A DNA stretch of 64,000 nucleotides from Spirochaetota bacterium (GCA_023401595.1 JAEXDQ010000039.1:1-64000); one strand, 5' to 3'; shown: positions 34,522-42,939, numbered from the stretch's first letter. Notes: generated from the letters alone by a model not told the origin. Program-made: numbers and translations.

Positions 34522-35601
34522 ATGATCAATTCAAAAATACGTTTTGGCATAATAGGGTATGGAAAAGTGGCGCGGTTGCATGCGAAGGCTTTGCAAGCTT
34601 CCGAACATTGCCGACTCGTCTCCGTTTGCGGCAGAAATGAAGCCGGTCGCAGGGAATTTGCGGGAGAATGGGGCATACAGTCGAGGACCGACGTACAAGA
34701 AATGGTTCGGGAAGATGGAGTGCAAGCCGTCGTAATCACAACCCCTCATCCCGTCCATTGTCAGGGTGCGCTGGACGCTTTCGCCGCTGGTTGCCATGTT
34801 CTGGTGGAAAAGCCAATGGCACTGACGGTAGCTCAGTGTGAAGAGATGATCCAGGCGGCGAAACTGACGGGGAAAAAGCTCGGTGTGATCAGTCAAAGAA
34901 GATGGTACCCATCTTGCCAGAGAATCAAGCGGGCGATATGTGATGGAAAACTGGGGGAGCCGGCCATAGGACAGATTATCATGTTGGGATGGAGAGACCT
35001 CGCCTACTACCAGTCCGACCCATGGCGTGGCAAGTGGGATATGGAAGGAGGAGGCGTGCTGATCAACCAAGCCCCACATCAAATCGACCTGCTTCATTGG
35101 TATATGGGACCGGTTCAAGAAATCTCCGCATATTGGAAGAATGTCAATCATCCATATATCGAAGTCGAGGATACCGCGGTAGCCGCCCTTCGTTTCAAGC
35201 ATGGCGGGCTGGGATCGATACTGGTTTCCAATTCGCAGAAACCGGGCATCTATGCGAAAGTACATATCCATGGAACCAGCGCGGCATCCGTAGGAGTCCA
35301 GACCGACGGCGGGGCAATGTTCGTAGCAGGCATGAGTGGAATAACGGAACCACCTTATAACGACCTATGGACGATCCCGAAAGAAACCCAGCTATTGGAG
35401 GAATGGAGGAAAACAGACGAGGCGTTTTTCTCAACAATCGACGCTACCTGGTATTTCTTCAAACTCCAGGCTGATGATTTCGCCTTGGCGATCAAGGAGA
35501 ACAAATCCCCCATGGTCACGGGAGAGGACGGTATGGAGACGGTGAAAATTATAGAAGGGATTTACCGGTCGGAAAAAGGACACGGTCCGATTCGATATTG
35601 A
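34522..35601 (+). CDS. Gfo/Idh/MocA-family oxidoreductase
   Basis: 359 residues. N-terminal Rossmann fold (RFGIIGYGKVARLHAKALQ), the EKPMALT motif, and the C-terminal alpha/beta domain with GGGVLINQAPHQIDLLHWYMG, where the histidine is the usual catalytic residue. Such enzymes oxidise sugars or inositols with NAD(P). AAGGA lies 7 bases before the ATG. Last gene of the sugar locus. Confidence 0.93.
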   Translation: MINSKIRFGIIGYGKVARLHAKALQASEHCRLVSVCGRNEAGRREFAGEWGIQSRTDVQEMVREDGVQAVVITTPHPVHCQGALDAFAAGCHVLVEKPMALTVAQCEEMIQAAKLTGKKLGVISQRRWYPSCQRIKRAICDGKLGEPAIGQIIMLGWRDLAYYQSDPWRGKWDMEGGGVLINQAPHQIDLLHWYMGPVQEISAYWKNVNHPYIEVEDTAVAALRFKHGGLGSILVSNSQKPGIYAKVHIHGTSAASVGVQTDGGAMFVAGMSGITEPPYNDLWTIPKETQLLEEWRKTDEAFFSTIDATWYFFKLQADDFALAIKENKSPMVTGEDGMETVKIIEGIYRSEKGHGPIRY

Positions 35602-35621
35602 AGCTCCAGTCGAAGACGAAC

Positions 35622-35655
35622 AGGGGGACGCAGCAACAATCCAACGTTCCCCTTT
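35622..35655 (+). terminator. Terminator of the sugar locus
   Basis: GGGGGACG pairs with CGTTCCCC (one bulged T) and is followed by TTTC. Weak T-run. Confidence 0.5.
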
Positions 35656-35677
35656 CAACAAAAACCAACAGGAATAT

Positions 35678-36019
35678 CTATGAGCGATCCGGTTTCTGCC
35701 AGAGTTTCTCAAGGGCGTAGAATTCACGGAATTCGGCGCTCATCAGATGGATGATGATATCCCCGCCGTCAATCAGCTCCCATCCGTCGGCGGACGGGTT
35801 CTTGTGCCGGTTGTTCACCTCCACCCCCAGCTGGTTCAGCTCGCCCCACAGTTCGTGAGCGATACCCTTCAGGTGGCCTACGCTGTTGACGGTGGCGATA
35901 ATAAAGCAATCAGCCCAGCTGCAATCGCCTGAGACGTCGATGACCGTAACGTCGGAACCCTTGTGGTCTTCAATGAATCTGGCGATCTGGTCAGCGACCT
36001 CGCGTCTCTCTTCTGTCAT
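35678..36019 (-). CDS. rsfS: Ribosomal silencing factor RsfS
   Basis: 113 residues of the Iojap/RsfS family: DVTVIDVSGDCSWADCFIIAT and ADGWELIDGGDIIIHLM. Binds L14 of the 50S subunit and blocks subunit joining in starvation. GAGGAG precedes the ATG. It ends the leftward group rplU-rpmA-obg-nadD-yqeK-lipoprotein-rsfS; in many bacteria it follows nadD and yqeK in the same way. Confidence 0.95.
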   Translation of the reverse strand: MTEERREVADQIARFIEDHKGSDVTVIDVSGDCSWADCFIIATVNSVGHLKGIAHELWGELNQLGVEVNNRHKNPSADGWELIDGGDIIIHLMSAEFREFYALEKLWQKPDRS

Positions 36020-36022
36020 GTA

Positions 36023-36661
36023 TTATCTACTCCTCTGAACGGAAACAAGCGCTTGCCGCGTCCACAGTGTCAACCACTGGCGCATACGCTCCCAATCCGT
36101 CGTATTATCAATAGTGATGAAACCGCCGGCGTCATATCCGGCGCAAGCGGTCACTTTTTCCAGTTCATTGAACAAGCCGTCGGCCGCATCAATTCCGGCA
36201 AGTTTCCCTAGTGTATCGACCATCGCGGTTTTTCTCAAGGGCTTCGCATAGGAGACGAGCGCCTGCAGGCGTTGCGTCGCTGTAGGCGTATCCGTCAGGC
36301 TCACCCCGGTCTCGATGGCAAGGCTGTCAAGCAAGCCCCTCAGGCTGGACAGATCTGACGGAGTACCGCCGAACAGACCATAGGAATGGAGATTGAACAA
36401 ATCGATCGCCGCCTGTTCCATGGAGACTTCCCGGCCATTCGCCGCCAGATACGACCGATATCCGGCGACGGCTCCGACAGGAAGAGAAACGGTCACGAGC
36501 CCCGTGCCGTCGCCGGTTCTCACCAGCAGCAGGACTTCGTCCCCGAACCAGCCGTACCGACAGACCGGCGGCGGCTCCGACGAACACGACGCCAAGACCA
36601 ACGACAGAGAAATGCACAAGACCAGCGCGCAACTAGAAACGGCGAGGCCTTTTCGTCTCAC
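36023..36661 (-). CDS. Lipoprotein of unknown function in the nadD-rsfS operon
   Basis: 212 residues. Lipobox VLASC after a basic, hydrophobic leader; the mature part (about 185 residues) has no motif I recognise. In other spirochaetes and in Gram-positives an LCP/LytR protein can sit at this place; the stretch LLVRTGDGTGLVTVSLP and the helical remainder could be a short relative of that domain, but this is weak. Frame open to 36706; the GTG at 36661 has GGAGG 6 bases upstream and overlaps the yqeK stop as GTGA, so it is translationally coupled to yqeK. Confidence 0.8.
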   Translation of the reverse strand: MRRKGLAVSSCALVLCISLSLVLASCSSEPPPVCRYGWFGDEVLLLVRTGDGTGLVTVSLPVGAVAGYRSYLAANGREVSMEQAAIDLFNLHSYGLFGGTPSDLSSLRGLLDSLAIETGVSLTDTPTATQRLQALVSYAKPLRKTAMVDTLGKLAGIDAADGLFNELEKVTACAGYDAGGFITIDNTTDWERMRQWLTLWTRQALVSVQRSR

Positions 36662-37263
36662 AGTCGCCCTCCGTCCTTCATGTACCCGTACAACCGTCGC
36701 GTACAAGCAGCCGGGGAGATGCCGTTACGTTCAAGATAGTCGTCCTGGTCTTCAATGATCAGCATCGCCATGTTCTCCATCGTCGGCCGGGACAGCAGGA
36801 ACTGGCGGCGTTCGTCGGTAAGATGTCTGCGCAACGGCTCAAGGTAATCGACGATATACATCGCAAGCCCCAAGGGCCCCATGGAGACATCCCCCAAGGT
36901 ATGCCATCGGACGGCAAGCCACCAAGAATCGGGGCAACCGGGAAGCTTCGTCCGCATCAGATCCGCGGCGACGGTACCGTGCAGCAGCATCGGCCGGTTC
37001 AGCTCCTCCGATTCCATCGGCAGGTTCCGCTCCCGGCAATAGGCGAGCAGAGCGTCGTCGGCCCATCCCCTGGCAACATCGTGCCAAAGGCCGATATACA
37101 GACCGGCGTCGCTTCCCGCGAGGTCGTCTTCACAGGCGTAGGGGAAACGCTCAAGAAGCCCTTTCATCGTAGCGGCGCAACTTTGGCAATGAGCAAAACG
37201 GCTCGGCTTCACCTGGCTGGCGACATATTGTTCAAGTCCGGTATAGATGTCGTTCCTGTACAT
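36658..37263 (-). CDS. yqeK: HD-domain diadenosine tetraphosphatase YqeK
   Basis: 201 residues. HD motifs in order: RFAHCQSCAATM, GLWHDVARGW, LLHGTVAADL, RWHTLGD and YIVDYLEP. YqeK splits Ap4A symmetrically. It overlaps nadD by 32 bases and the lipoprotein gene by 4, so the three are tightly coupled. Confidence 0.92.
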   Translation of the reverse strand: MYRNDIYTGLEQYVASQVKPSRFAHCQSCAATMKGLLERFPYACEDDLAGSDAGLYIGLWHDVARGWADDALLAYCRERNLPMESEELNRPMLLHGTVAADLMRTKLPGCPDSWWLAVRWHTLGDVSMGPLGLAMYIVDYLEPLRRHLTDERRQFLLSRPTMENMAMLIIEDQDDYLERNGISPAACTRRLYGYMKDGGRL

Positions 37264-37894
37264 ACTCTGCTACCTTGCCCGGCATGAGCGAAGCTACGTC
37301 CATGGGAAAATCCCCATCGGAGGACAGCTCCGACAGACGTCTTCGGATATCGGTCGAGGAATCCTCCTTGACGGCGTTGTCTATGTATCTGACCGTGACG
37401 CCGTCAGGCATTCCGGCGATTGACGCGACGGTCTCCCGCCGGCAGACAATGAAAGTGGCGATCTTCTTCAATTCTGAAAAACGATGCCACCGGGACAGCC
37501 CGTCCAGCAAGTCATCGCCGACGACTACGGCTATGGAGCCATCGACCGAATATGCTTCATATATATACCGAACGGTATCGTAGGTGTAGGACACCCCTCC
37601 CCGTTCCAGTTCACAAGAATCGACCGCAAGTTCAAACTCCCTGTCCTGGGGGTATATTTCACGATATTGTCCGATAGCGAGCCGCAGCATCGCCAACCGG
37701 TCGACAGCGGAAGCGGGTCGCTGTTCGTTCTGCTTGAAATTGTTGAGCGCCACGGGGACAAGGATGATCCGTTGGTAATCGGTATGCTCCACGACGCAAT
37801 GAATCAGATGCAGATGCCCCAGATGGACGGGATCGAAGCTACCGCCGATCATTGCGGTGGAAAGCGTTCGCCCCCGGGCGGTCGTGTCAATCAT
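37232..37894 (-). CDS. nadD: Nicotinate-nucleotide adenylyltransferase
   Basis: 220 residues. GGSFDPVHLGHLHL carries the HxGH nucleotidyltransferase motif; the late EDSSTDIRRRLS is the ISSTxxR signature. Makes nicotinate adenine dinucleotide in NAD synthesis. The frame is open to a TTG at 37909, but the ATG at 37894 has GAGG 6 bases upstream. Follows obg directly. Confidence 0.95.
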   Translation of the reverse strand: MIDTTARGRTLSTAMIGGSFDPVHLGHLHLIHCVVEHTDYQRIILVPVALNNFKQNEQRPASAVDRLAMLRLAIGQYREIYPQDREFELAVDSCELERGGVSYTYDTVRYIYEAYSVDGSIAVVVGDDLLDGLSRWHRFSELKKIATFIVCRRETVASIAGMPDGVTVRYIDNAVKEDSSTDIRRRLSELSSDGDFPMDVASLMPGKVAEYVQERHLYRT

Positions 37895-37905
37895 CCGGGG
37901 CCTCG

Positions 37906-38994
37906 TCAATCTTCAGCGGAATGGCTGGGAGGATCAGGGTAATAGGCATCGGTATCCAGCGTGGAGGTAAAACCGCCACGGCTTGCCCTCAAAGCCTCCA
38001 GCTCCGGGTTTTCCGCATCGCCCACCAATTGGATAAAGGCCTGCTTGACTTCCTCCAGCCCTTCATCCATGTAGATGGACATCCCTATGATATGCCTGTC
38101 GGAATATTTCTTCCGAAGTTCTGCCAGATGTTCGGGAGCCCCGTCCTCATCGAGCTTCGTCCCGATGATCACCTGCTCCTTCTCCAACAGGTCGGGAGCG
38201 TAGGCGCGCAGTTCGTCGCACAGTACGTCGTAGGCGTCCAGATAGTTGTCGTCCGACAGGTCTATCAGGAACGCCAGTCCGGTGGTGCGGCTGATATGGC
38301 GGAGGAACTTGAAGCCCATTCCGGCGCCCTGGCTGGCTCCTTCGATGATTCCGGGGATATCGGCCAGGACGATGTCGTGGTCGCCATACCGGAACATCCC
38401 CAATTGGGGTATCTTCGTCGTAAAGGGATAGCCGGCGACTTTTGAACGGGCGTTGGTCAGCAGGTTCAACAACGAGGACTTTCCCGCGTTGGGGAAGCCT
38501 ACGAATCCTATGTCGGCGATCACCAGCAGCTCGACGCCGACTCGCATCTCCTGACCGGGTTCTCCGGGCTGAGCGAAACGGGGCGTCTGTCTGGTTGCGG
38601 TACGAAAATGCCAGTTACCTTGGCCGCCGCGCCCGCCTTTGAGAAACACCCACCGCTCTTCGCCTGTCAGATCCTTGATGATTTCACCAGACTGGGCGTC
38701 CTTGAGGACCGTACCAGGGGGAACCGGAATCTCTATGTCCTTTCCATCGCGGCCATAACAACGCTGTCCCGCCCCGGATCTGCCGTTTTCAGCCCTGTAG
38801 GTACGAACCAGCTTGAGATGTCCGAGGGTTCGGAGATTCTGCTTTACCACAAAGACGACGTCGCCGCCACGACCGCCGTCGCCGCCGTCCGGCCCGCCTT
38901 TGGGAATAAACTTCTCCCTGCGGAAGGAAACACAACCGTTGCCTCCGTTTCCGGAGGCAACGTCTATATACGTCTCGTCTGAAAATCCAAACAT
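37906..38994 (-). CDS. obg: GTPase Obg/CgtA
   Basis: 362 residues. N-terminal glycine-rich Obg fold (ASGNGGNGCVSFRREKF, GGDGGRGGD), then the G domain with GFPNAGKSSLL (G1), DIPGIIEG (G3) and GTKLDEDG (G4). Involved in 50S assembly and the stringent response. Normal length; C-terminal extension is short and acidic. In the expected place behind rpmA. Confidence 0.97.
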   Translation of the reverse strand: MFGFSDETYIDVASGNGGNGCVSFRREKFIPKGGPDGGDGGRGGDVVFVVKQNLRTLGHLKLVRTYRAENGRSGAGQRCYGRDGKDIEIPVPPGTVLKDAQSGEIIKDLTGEERWVFLKGGRGGQGNWHFRTATRQTPRFAQPGEPGQEMRVGVELLVIADIGFVGFPNAGKSSLLNLLTNARSKVAGYPFTTKIPQLGMFRYGDHDIVLADIPGIIEGASQGAGMGFKFLRHISRTTGLAFLIDLSDDNYLDAYDVLCDELRAYAPDLLEKEQVIIGTKLDEDGAPEHLAELRKKYSDRHIIGMSIYMDEGLEEVKQAFIQLVGDAENPELEALRASRGGFTSTLDTDAYYPDPPSHSAED

Positions 38995-39033
38995 GTATTA
39001 CTCTGGCCTCTTATAGCCAAGGTACTAAAACAA

Positions 39034-39285
39034 TCACTCAGTGACAATGCTGACGTACTTGCGGTTCTTCTTGGTGTAGAACTTCACAGTACCGCCAACC
39101 TTGGCGTACAGAGTGTAGTCAGAGCCCAGACCTGCGTTTTCACCGGGATGAAACTGGGTGCCATGCTGACGGACGATGACTTCACCGCCCTTGACCAGCT
39201 GGCCTCCGAAGCGCTTTACGCCAAGGCGCTGGGAATTGGAATCGCGTCCGTTGCGGGAACTACCGCCACCTTTCTTATGTGCCAT
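39034..39285 (-). CDS. rpmA: 50S ribosomal protein L27
   Basis: 83 residues starting MAHKKGGGSSRNGRDSN. No N-terminal extension, so no Prp protease is needed, in line with the absence of a prp gene between rplU and rpmA (11-base gap). AAGGAG precedes the ATG. Confidence 0.98.
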   Translation of the reverse strand: MAHKKGGGSSRNGRDSNSQRLGVKRFGGQLVKGGEVIVRQHGTQFHPGENAGLGSDYTLYAKVGGTVKFYTKKNRKYVSIVTE

Positions 39286-39296
39286 TTCTGAACTCC

Positions 39297-39608
39297 TTAA
39301 CCGATGATCTCATTGATCTTGATGAGAGAATACTGCTGACGATGACCCTGGGTCCGGCGGTAGCCCTTTCTGCGGCGGAACTTATAGACCTTGATCTTGT
39401 CGCCTTTCATCTCGCCTTCGACGGTCGCGAGAACCTTGGCTCCGGATACATACGGGGTGCCGAACTTGGCGCTGTTTTCATCGACGATTGCGAGTACCTT
39501 CTCCAACTCCAGAGCGGATCCTTCCTCCATGGAAAGCTTGTCCACTTGCAGCGTAGCACCGACGAGTGCTTTGTACTGTTTTCCGAGAATTTCTACCAGT
39601 GCGTACAT
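39297..39608 (-). CDS. rplU: 50S ribosomal protein L21
   Basis: 103 residues: MYALVEILGKQYKA, and the basic FRRRKGYRRTQGHRQ. The frame is open far upstream, but AAGGA lies about 10 bases before this ATG and homology starts here. First gene of the leftward operon. Confidence 0.98.
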   Translation of the reverse strand: MYALVEILGKQYKALVGATLQVDKLSMEEGSALELEKVLAIVDENSAKFGTPYVSGAKVLATVEGEMKGDKIKVYKFRRRKGYRRTQGHRQQYSLIKINEIIG

Positions 39609-39644
39609 GACGATCACTTCCTTCAATTGAATTATTCGGCCTGT

Positions 39645-39673
39645 GTTATACCATCCTGCGGAAATACTTGCAA
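39645..39673 (-). promoter_or_regulatory. Promoter of the rplU-rpmA-obg operon
   Basis: Leftward TTGCAA (39668-39673), 17-base spacer, TATAAC (39645-39650). Confidence 0.7.
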
Positions 39674-39716
39674 CAGACTGAAATGAGAATCTTCCGAAAA
39701 CCGACGGAAAACAGTA

Positions 39717-39746
39717 TTGCCTACCTATCGGTCGGTAGGTTATAGT
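39717..39746 (+). promoter_or_regulatory. tetR promoter with embedded operator
   Basis: TTGCCT (39717-39722), 18-base spacer, TATAGT (39741-39746). The spacer holds the inverted repeat CCTACC (39720-39725) / GGTAGG (39734-39739), a typical TetR-family operator, so autorepression is very likely. The predicted transcript start coincides with the ATG at 39753. Confidence 0.7.
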
Positions 39747-39752
39747 GTATCC

Positions 39753-40421
39753 ATGAGTTCCGATACCTTGATACAAGACACTGGAAGCAGCAAAAAAACA
39801 AGCGCGCAGGCCGCGCAAGGCGGAGAATCCCAAGATACACGAGAAAAGCTGATTCTCCTTACCCTACGCCTCGCCGCCACGAAGGGATTGGACAACACGT
39901 CGCTGTCCGACATTGCGCAGTCCGCGGGCCTCCGCAAGGCTAGTCTGTACTATCACTTTCCGTCGAGGGAAGCCATGATCGAACAGATATTCTCCTATTG
40001 TTCCGACCTGGCGTCCAGACAGGGAATCGTCATCTCTTTCAGCGGTTCCGCGGAGGAGGTGTTGTCCAAGGCAATGGAGCATTGGCACAAGCTCTACACA
40101 ACCCCGCCGCTTTCATATTTCTATCGGATCGTGGAATCCCAGAAACTGATCCTTCCCCTCGCCGCCCGCACCAGCCGGACGTTCATCCAGATGATGCATG
40201 GACAATCGGAAATCCTGCTGGAGACATTGGCGGAGACAGGCCGGCTCGACATCGAAGAGCTTGACCTCGCCGTAATGATGTTCTCCAGTACCGTACAGTC
40301 CTTCCTAGTTCGCTCGATGATCTCCGAGATGGAAGAAGTAGACGAGGACGAGGACTTGGAATGGCAGGAGGAACGGTTCATCAGAAGGTTCTGCGAATTA
40401 TATACGAACCATTTGGTATAG
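39753..40421 (+). CDS. TetR-family transcriptional regulator
   Basis: 222 residues. TetR helix-turn-helix near residues 30-75 (LRLAATKGLDNTSLSDIAQSAGLRKASLYYHFPSREAM); variable ligand domain after it. An N-terminal Ser/Gln-rich extension of about 25 residues precedes the domain. The ATG at 39753 has no ribosome site and lies 7 bases after the -10 box, so the message is probably leaderless. No obvious target gene is adjacent; rplU is divergent and the next gene is a secreted esterase. Confidence 0.88.
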   Translation: MSSDTLIQDTGSSKKTSAQAAQGGESQDTREKLILLTLRLAATKGLDNTSLSDIAQSAGLRKASLYYHFPSREAMIEQIFSYCSDLASRQGIVISFSGSAEEVLSKAMEHWHKLYTTPPLSYFYRIVESQKLILPLAARTSRTFIQMMHGQSEILLETLAETGRLDIEELDLAVMMFSSTVQSFLVRSMISEMEEVDEDEDLEWQEERFIRRFCELYTNHLV

Positions 40422-40473
40422 GGTCACTTTAGGCTCAATCTAGGGTCACTTTAGGCTCACTTTAGGGTCAATC
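40419..40473 (+). repeat. 11-bp tandem repeat, five units, starting at the tetR stop codon
   Basis: TAGGGTCACTT, TAGGCTCAATC, TAGGGTCACTT, TAGGCTCACTT, TAGGGTCAATC without gaps. Only position 5 and the last three bases vary. The first TAG is the tetR stop codon. Confidence 0.95.
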
Positions 40474-40725
40474 GGCGGTCGTTCCGGGGTTATTTTTGAG
40501 GCGATCGGCATTTACATATTTACCACCCTATCGATAATTAATTATTTCTATAGTTGTATGTTAAGCATCCAACAGCTAATACGAATCCAAATATGACAAT
40601 GTATGGCGGCAATGATATCATCATCATTATTTTATTTACTTTCTTATTGAAAATAACTATTTACAAGCGATTCGAAACATGCTTGAATAGTACATGCTGA
40701 TAATTCAACAAGAGGAGACAAATTC
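40474..40725. other. AT-rich gap before the esterase gene
   Basis: About 250 bases, markedly richer in A+T than its surroundings. It holds an ATAATTAATTAT run and a repeated ACATGCT element near 40676 and 40695. No convincing reading frame, RNA gene or promoter was found; the ribosome site AGGAG of the next gene ends it. Confidence 0.5.
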
Positions 40726-42609
40726 ATGGGAACAAGTCGTACTGTAAAAAACATCATCATTCCATTGATATCGGCGATAGCCATGGTTCTTGCCCTATCA
40801 AGTTGCGCGACGACGACCCCACGCATACATGGGAATCCTTATTCGGAGGAATCCATCAATCTCGCGGGTGATTGGCATTTCAAAGTACACAGGAAGTATT
40901 CAAACATGTATCAATATCTTCCATATGGTAAATGTTCGACCACATGGGAAGATTCCGAGGCTGCGGTCGTACCGTCGGCGGCTATCTATGAGACATGGGA
41001 AACAGTGGCGGGGCCTGCTGAGGATTACTCCACCGGAGGGCTTCAGCAGATGTACAGGACGGGGAATACAGATGAACGGACGGCGTTGCTGGAGACGGAT
41101 CTTTTCCCGAAATGGTCCGAGGCATGGTATTGCAGGACCATCGATATCCCAGAAGGTTTCATCGTAGGAAATACAGTTACGCTGTTGCTCGGAATCATCG
41201 ATGACCTGGATGTCGTCTACGTAAACGGTATCCCGGTGGCTGCGAGCGGTTTCAAAAAAGCCGATGGTTCCGCAGCTGCTCCGACGGACGCTCCCGACAC
41301 CGGGGGATTCGATCAAACGGGAGATTTTCAGTTCGCGAAATCCTATTGGGAAGTTCCCCGTGAATATGCCGTGGATTCTTCCTGTTTCCGCACGGGACGA
41401 AATGAAATCGCCATCCGCATCTATAACAACAATTCATTCGGAGGCTTCTATAATCGTCCGATGGCGCTTGTCTCCACACAACAGGCGTTACGGTATCTCA
41501 AGGGATTGCCGACCGAGGAGCTGCCAGACGCCACCGCTTACCAAAGTTTCGTAGAGAACCAGATCACGGCGTTGGAAACGAAGAATCTGGACGCCTATTC
41601 CGCTTCGTTGAGCGACGGCTACAATGAAAACGGGCTTGATAAAAAAGCCCAGGTAGCGGCCGTCGGCAATTGGTTCGCATCATACGAAACAATTGAAGTC
41701 GAGGACTCCAACGCAGGATTCTATACATTCAATGGCTCCGACGTCTATTCAGCCGACAGGATAATCGTCGGTATCAACGGGACGGCACGTACCGTCCTGT
41801 ATGAAAAAGACGCGTTCATAGAATACTTCGTCCAGGAGGGGGCCGATATCAAGGAACGGGGAAACTGGAGTCACTGTTACACGGTTTCCTATACATCGAC
41901 TCTGCCGGGTATGAACGGAAGCACACAGAAGTACAGCATATATCTTCCGCCGTCGTATTATACCGATATCACAAGGGAATACCCCGTCGTATACTTGCTG
42001 CACGGAATAAACAGCACGGGGGAATCCTTCGTCAATGTCGATAAGGTCGAGAGCCATATGAACGCATGGATCGATTCCGGAGATATCGTGGAAATGATCG
42101 TCGTCATGCCGAACGCAGGCAAAAGCTGTTGGTATGAGGATACTGAGGGAGGGCCGTCGAATTCGGCGGGGCCATGGGCGAGTTTCATATATGTCGATAT
42201 CCTGGACGAAGTCGAATCCCATTATCGTACAAAGAAGGATGCAAAATTCCGTGGGCTCAGCGGCATATCAATGGGCGGTAACGGAGTGTTCAAGATCGGG
42301 CTGACGCATACCGACATCTATACATCCTTCGCATCCCATATGGGCGCAGTACCGGACATCACACCCTATTTTGACAAGATCGACAGCATGCCGCTGTCCA
42401 TGTTGGACTTCTACCTTGATTGCGGCAGACAGGACCAGATGGTATCGCCTTCCGCCACACAGACGGCAGGCGAATATCTGGAGGGCGTCAACGCCAATGT
42501 CACTTGGGAATTACGCGATGGAGCCCACAATAGCGCGTTCTACATGACGGGCATGCCGAAATCAATGAAAATGCATAGCGACCATTTCATAAGGCAGGGC
42601 TTGAACTGA
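40726..42609 (+). CDS. Multidomain esterase lipoprotein
   Basis: 627 residues. Lipobox ALSSC (cysteine near 27). Residues about 40-255 look like a galactose-binding jelly roll as in beta-galactosidase sugar-binding domains (WYCRTIDIPEGF, VYVNGIPVAASG, NEIAIRIYNNNSFGGFYNRP). Residues about 270-375 resemble an SnoaL/NTF2-like unit. Residues about 390-627 are a putative-esterase (feruloyl esterase/EstA) fold: YLLHGINSTGESF, nucleophile GISMGGNG, acid YLDCGRQD, GAHNSAF histidine. It probably deacylates plant polysaccharide at the cell surface (inference). AGGAG lies 8 bases before the ATG. Confidence 0.82.
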   Translation: MGTSRTVKNIIIPLISAIAMVLALSSCATTTPRIHGNPYSEESINLAGDWHFKVHRKYSNMYQYLPYGKCSTTWEDSEAAVVPSAAIYETWETVAGPAEDYSTGGLQQMYRTGNTDERTALLETDLFPKWSEAWYCRTIDIPEGFIVGNTVTLLLGIIDDLDVVYVNGIPVAASGFKKADGSAAAPTDAPDTGGFDQTGDFQFAKSYWEVPREYAVDSSCFRTGRNEIAIRIYNNNSFGGFYNRPMALVSTQQALRYLKGLPTEELPDATAYQSFVENQITALETKNLDAYSASLSDGYNENGLDKKAQVAAVGNWFASYETIEVEDSNAGFYTFNGSDVYSADRIIVGINGTARTVLYEKDAFIEYFVQEGADIKERGNWSHCYTVSYTSTLPGMNGSTQKYSIYLPPSYYTDITREYPVVYLLHGINSTGESFVNVDKVESHMNAWIDSGDIVEMIVVMPNAGKSCWYEDTEGGPSNSAGPWASFIYVDILDEVESHYRTKKDAKFRGLSGISMGGNGVFKIGLTHTDIYTSFASHMGAVPDITPYFDKIDSMPLSMLDFYLDCGRQDQMVSPSATQTAGEYLEGVNANVTWELRDGAHNSAFYMTGMPKSMKMHSDHFIRQGLN

Positions 42610-42635
42610 ATATCCGACAGCAAGCCATGATGCCG

Positions 42636-42667
42636 CCGGCCTTCTTCGGGAGGCCGGTTCTTCTTTA
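42636..42667 (+). terminator. Terminator of the esterase gene
   Basis: CCGGCCT (42636-42642) / AGGCCGG (42651-42657), followed by TTCTTCTTT. Confidence 0.7.
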
Positions 42668-42820
42668 TCGTATATTGCACGGCCTGTCGCAGGCAATGGC
42701 ACGAAGTGAACATTTTTCACTACGAAGGGAAAAGGACGGAGAACAAGGATAGTGAGACTTGACAGTACACCGGTACGACAAGCCGAACATGCCTGACGGC
42801 ATGCCGGTGTGGATTGTACC

Positions 42821-42834
42821 ATGAAACGTTTCAT
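42821..42834. promoter_or_regulatory. Perfect 14-bp palindrome, LacI-operator-like
   Basis: ATGAAACGTTTCAT with the central CG typical of LacI-family operators. It lies between two convergent genes, so no target is obvious. Confidence 0.4.
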
Positions 42835-42939
42835 CCTCTACGAAGCAGATTGCCTACGGGACAAGGACTGCGAAACAGGACAGTGCTACCGCACGGCCTG
42901 TCGAGCATGACGCAGTCCCGTAAGCAAGATGCGAGTAGG

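Larger units (their letters stand above)
42610..42939. other. Convergent spacer between esterase and argS
   Basis: 330 bases. It contains the esterase terminator, a nested inverted repeat (ACACCGG...CCGGTGT around CATGCC/GGCATG, 42763-42810) and a 14-bp palindrome. A 29-codon frame at 42821-42910 with four cysteines has no ribosome site. No gene could be supported. Confidence 0.5.

Noticed and set aside
40419..40473. Possible CRISPR array at the 11-bp repeats
   Set aside because: Units are contiguous with no spacers and are too short; the same holds for 51518-51605.
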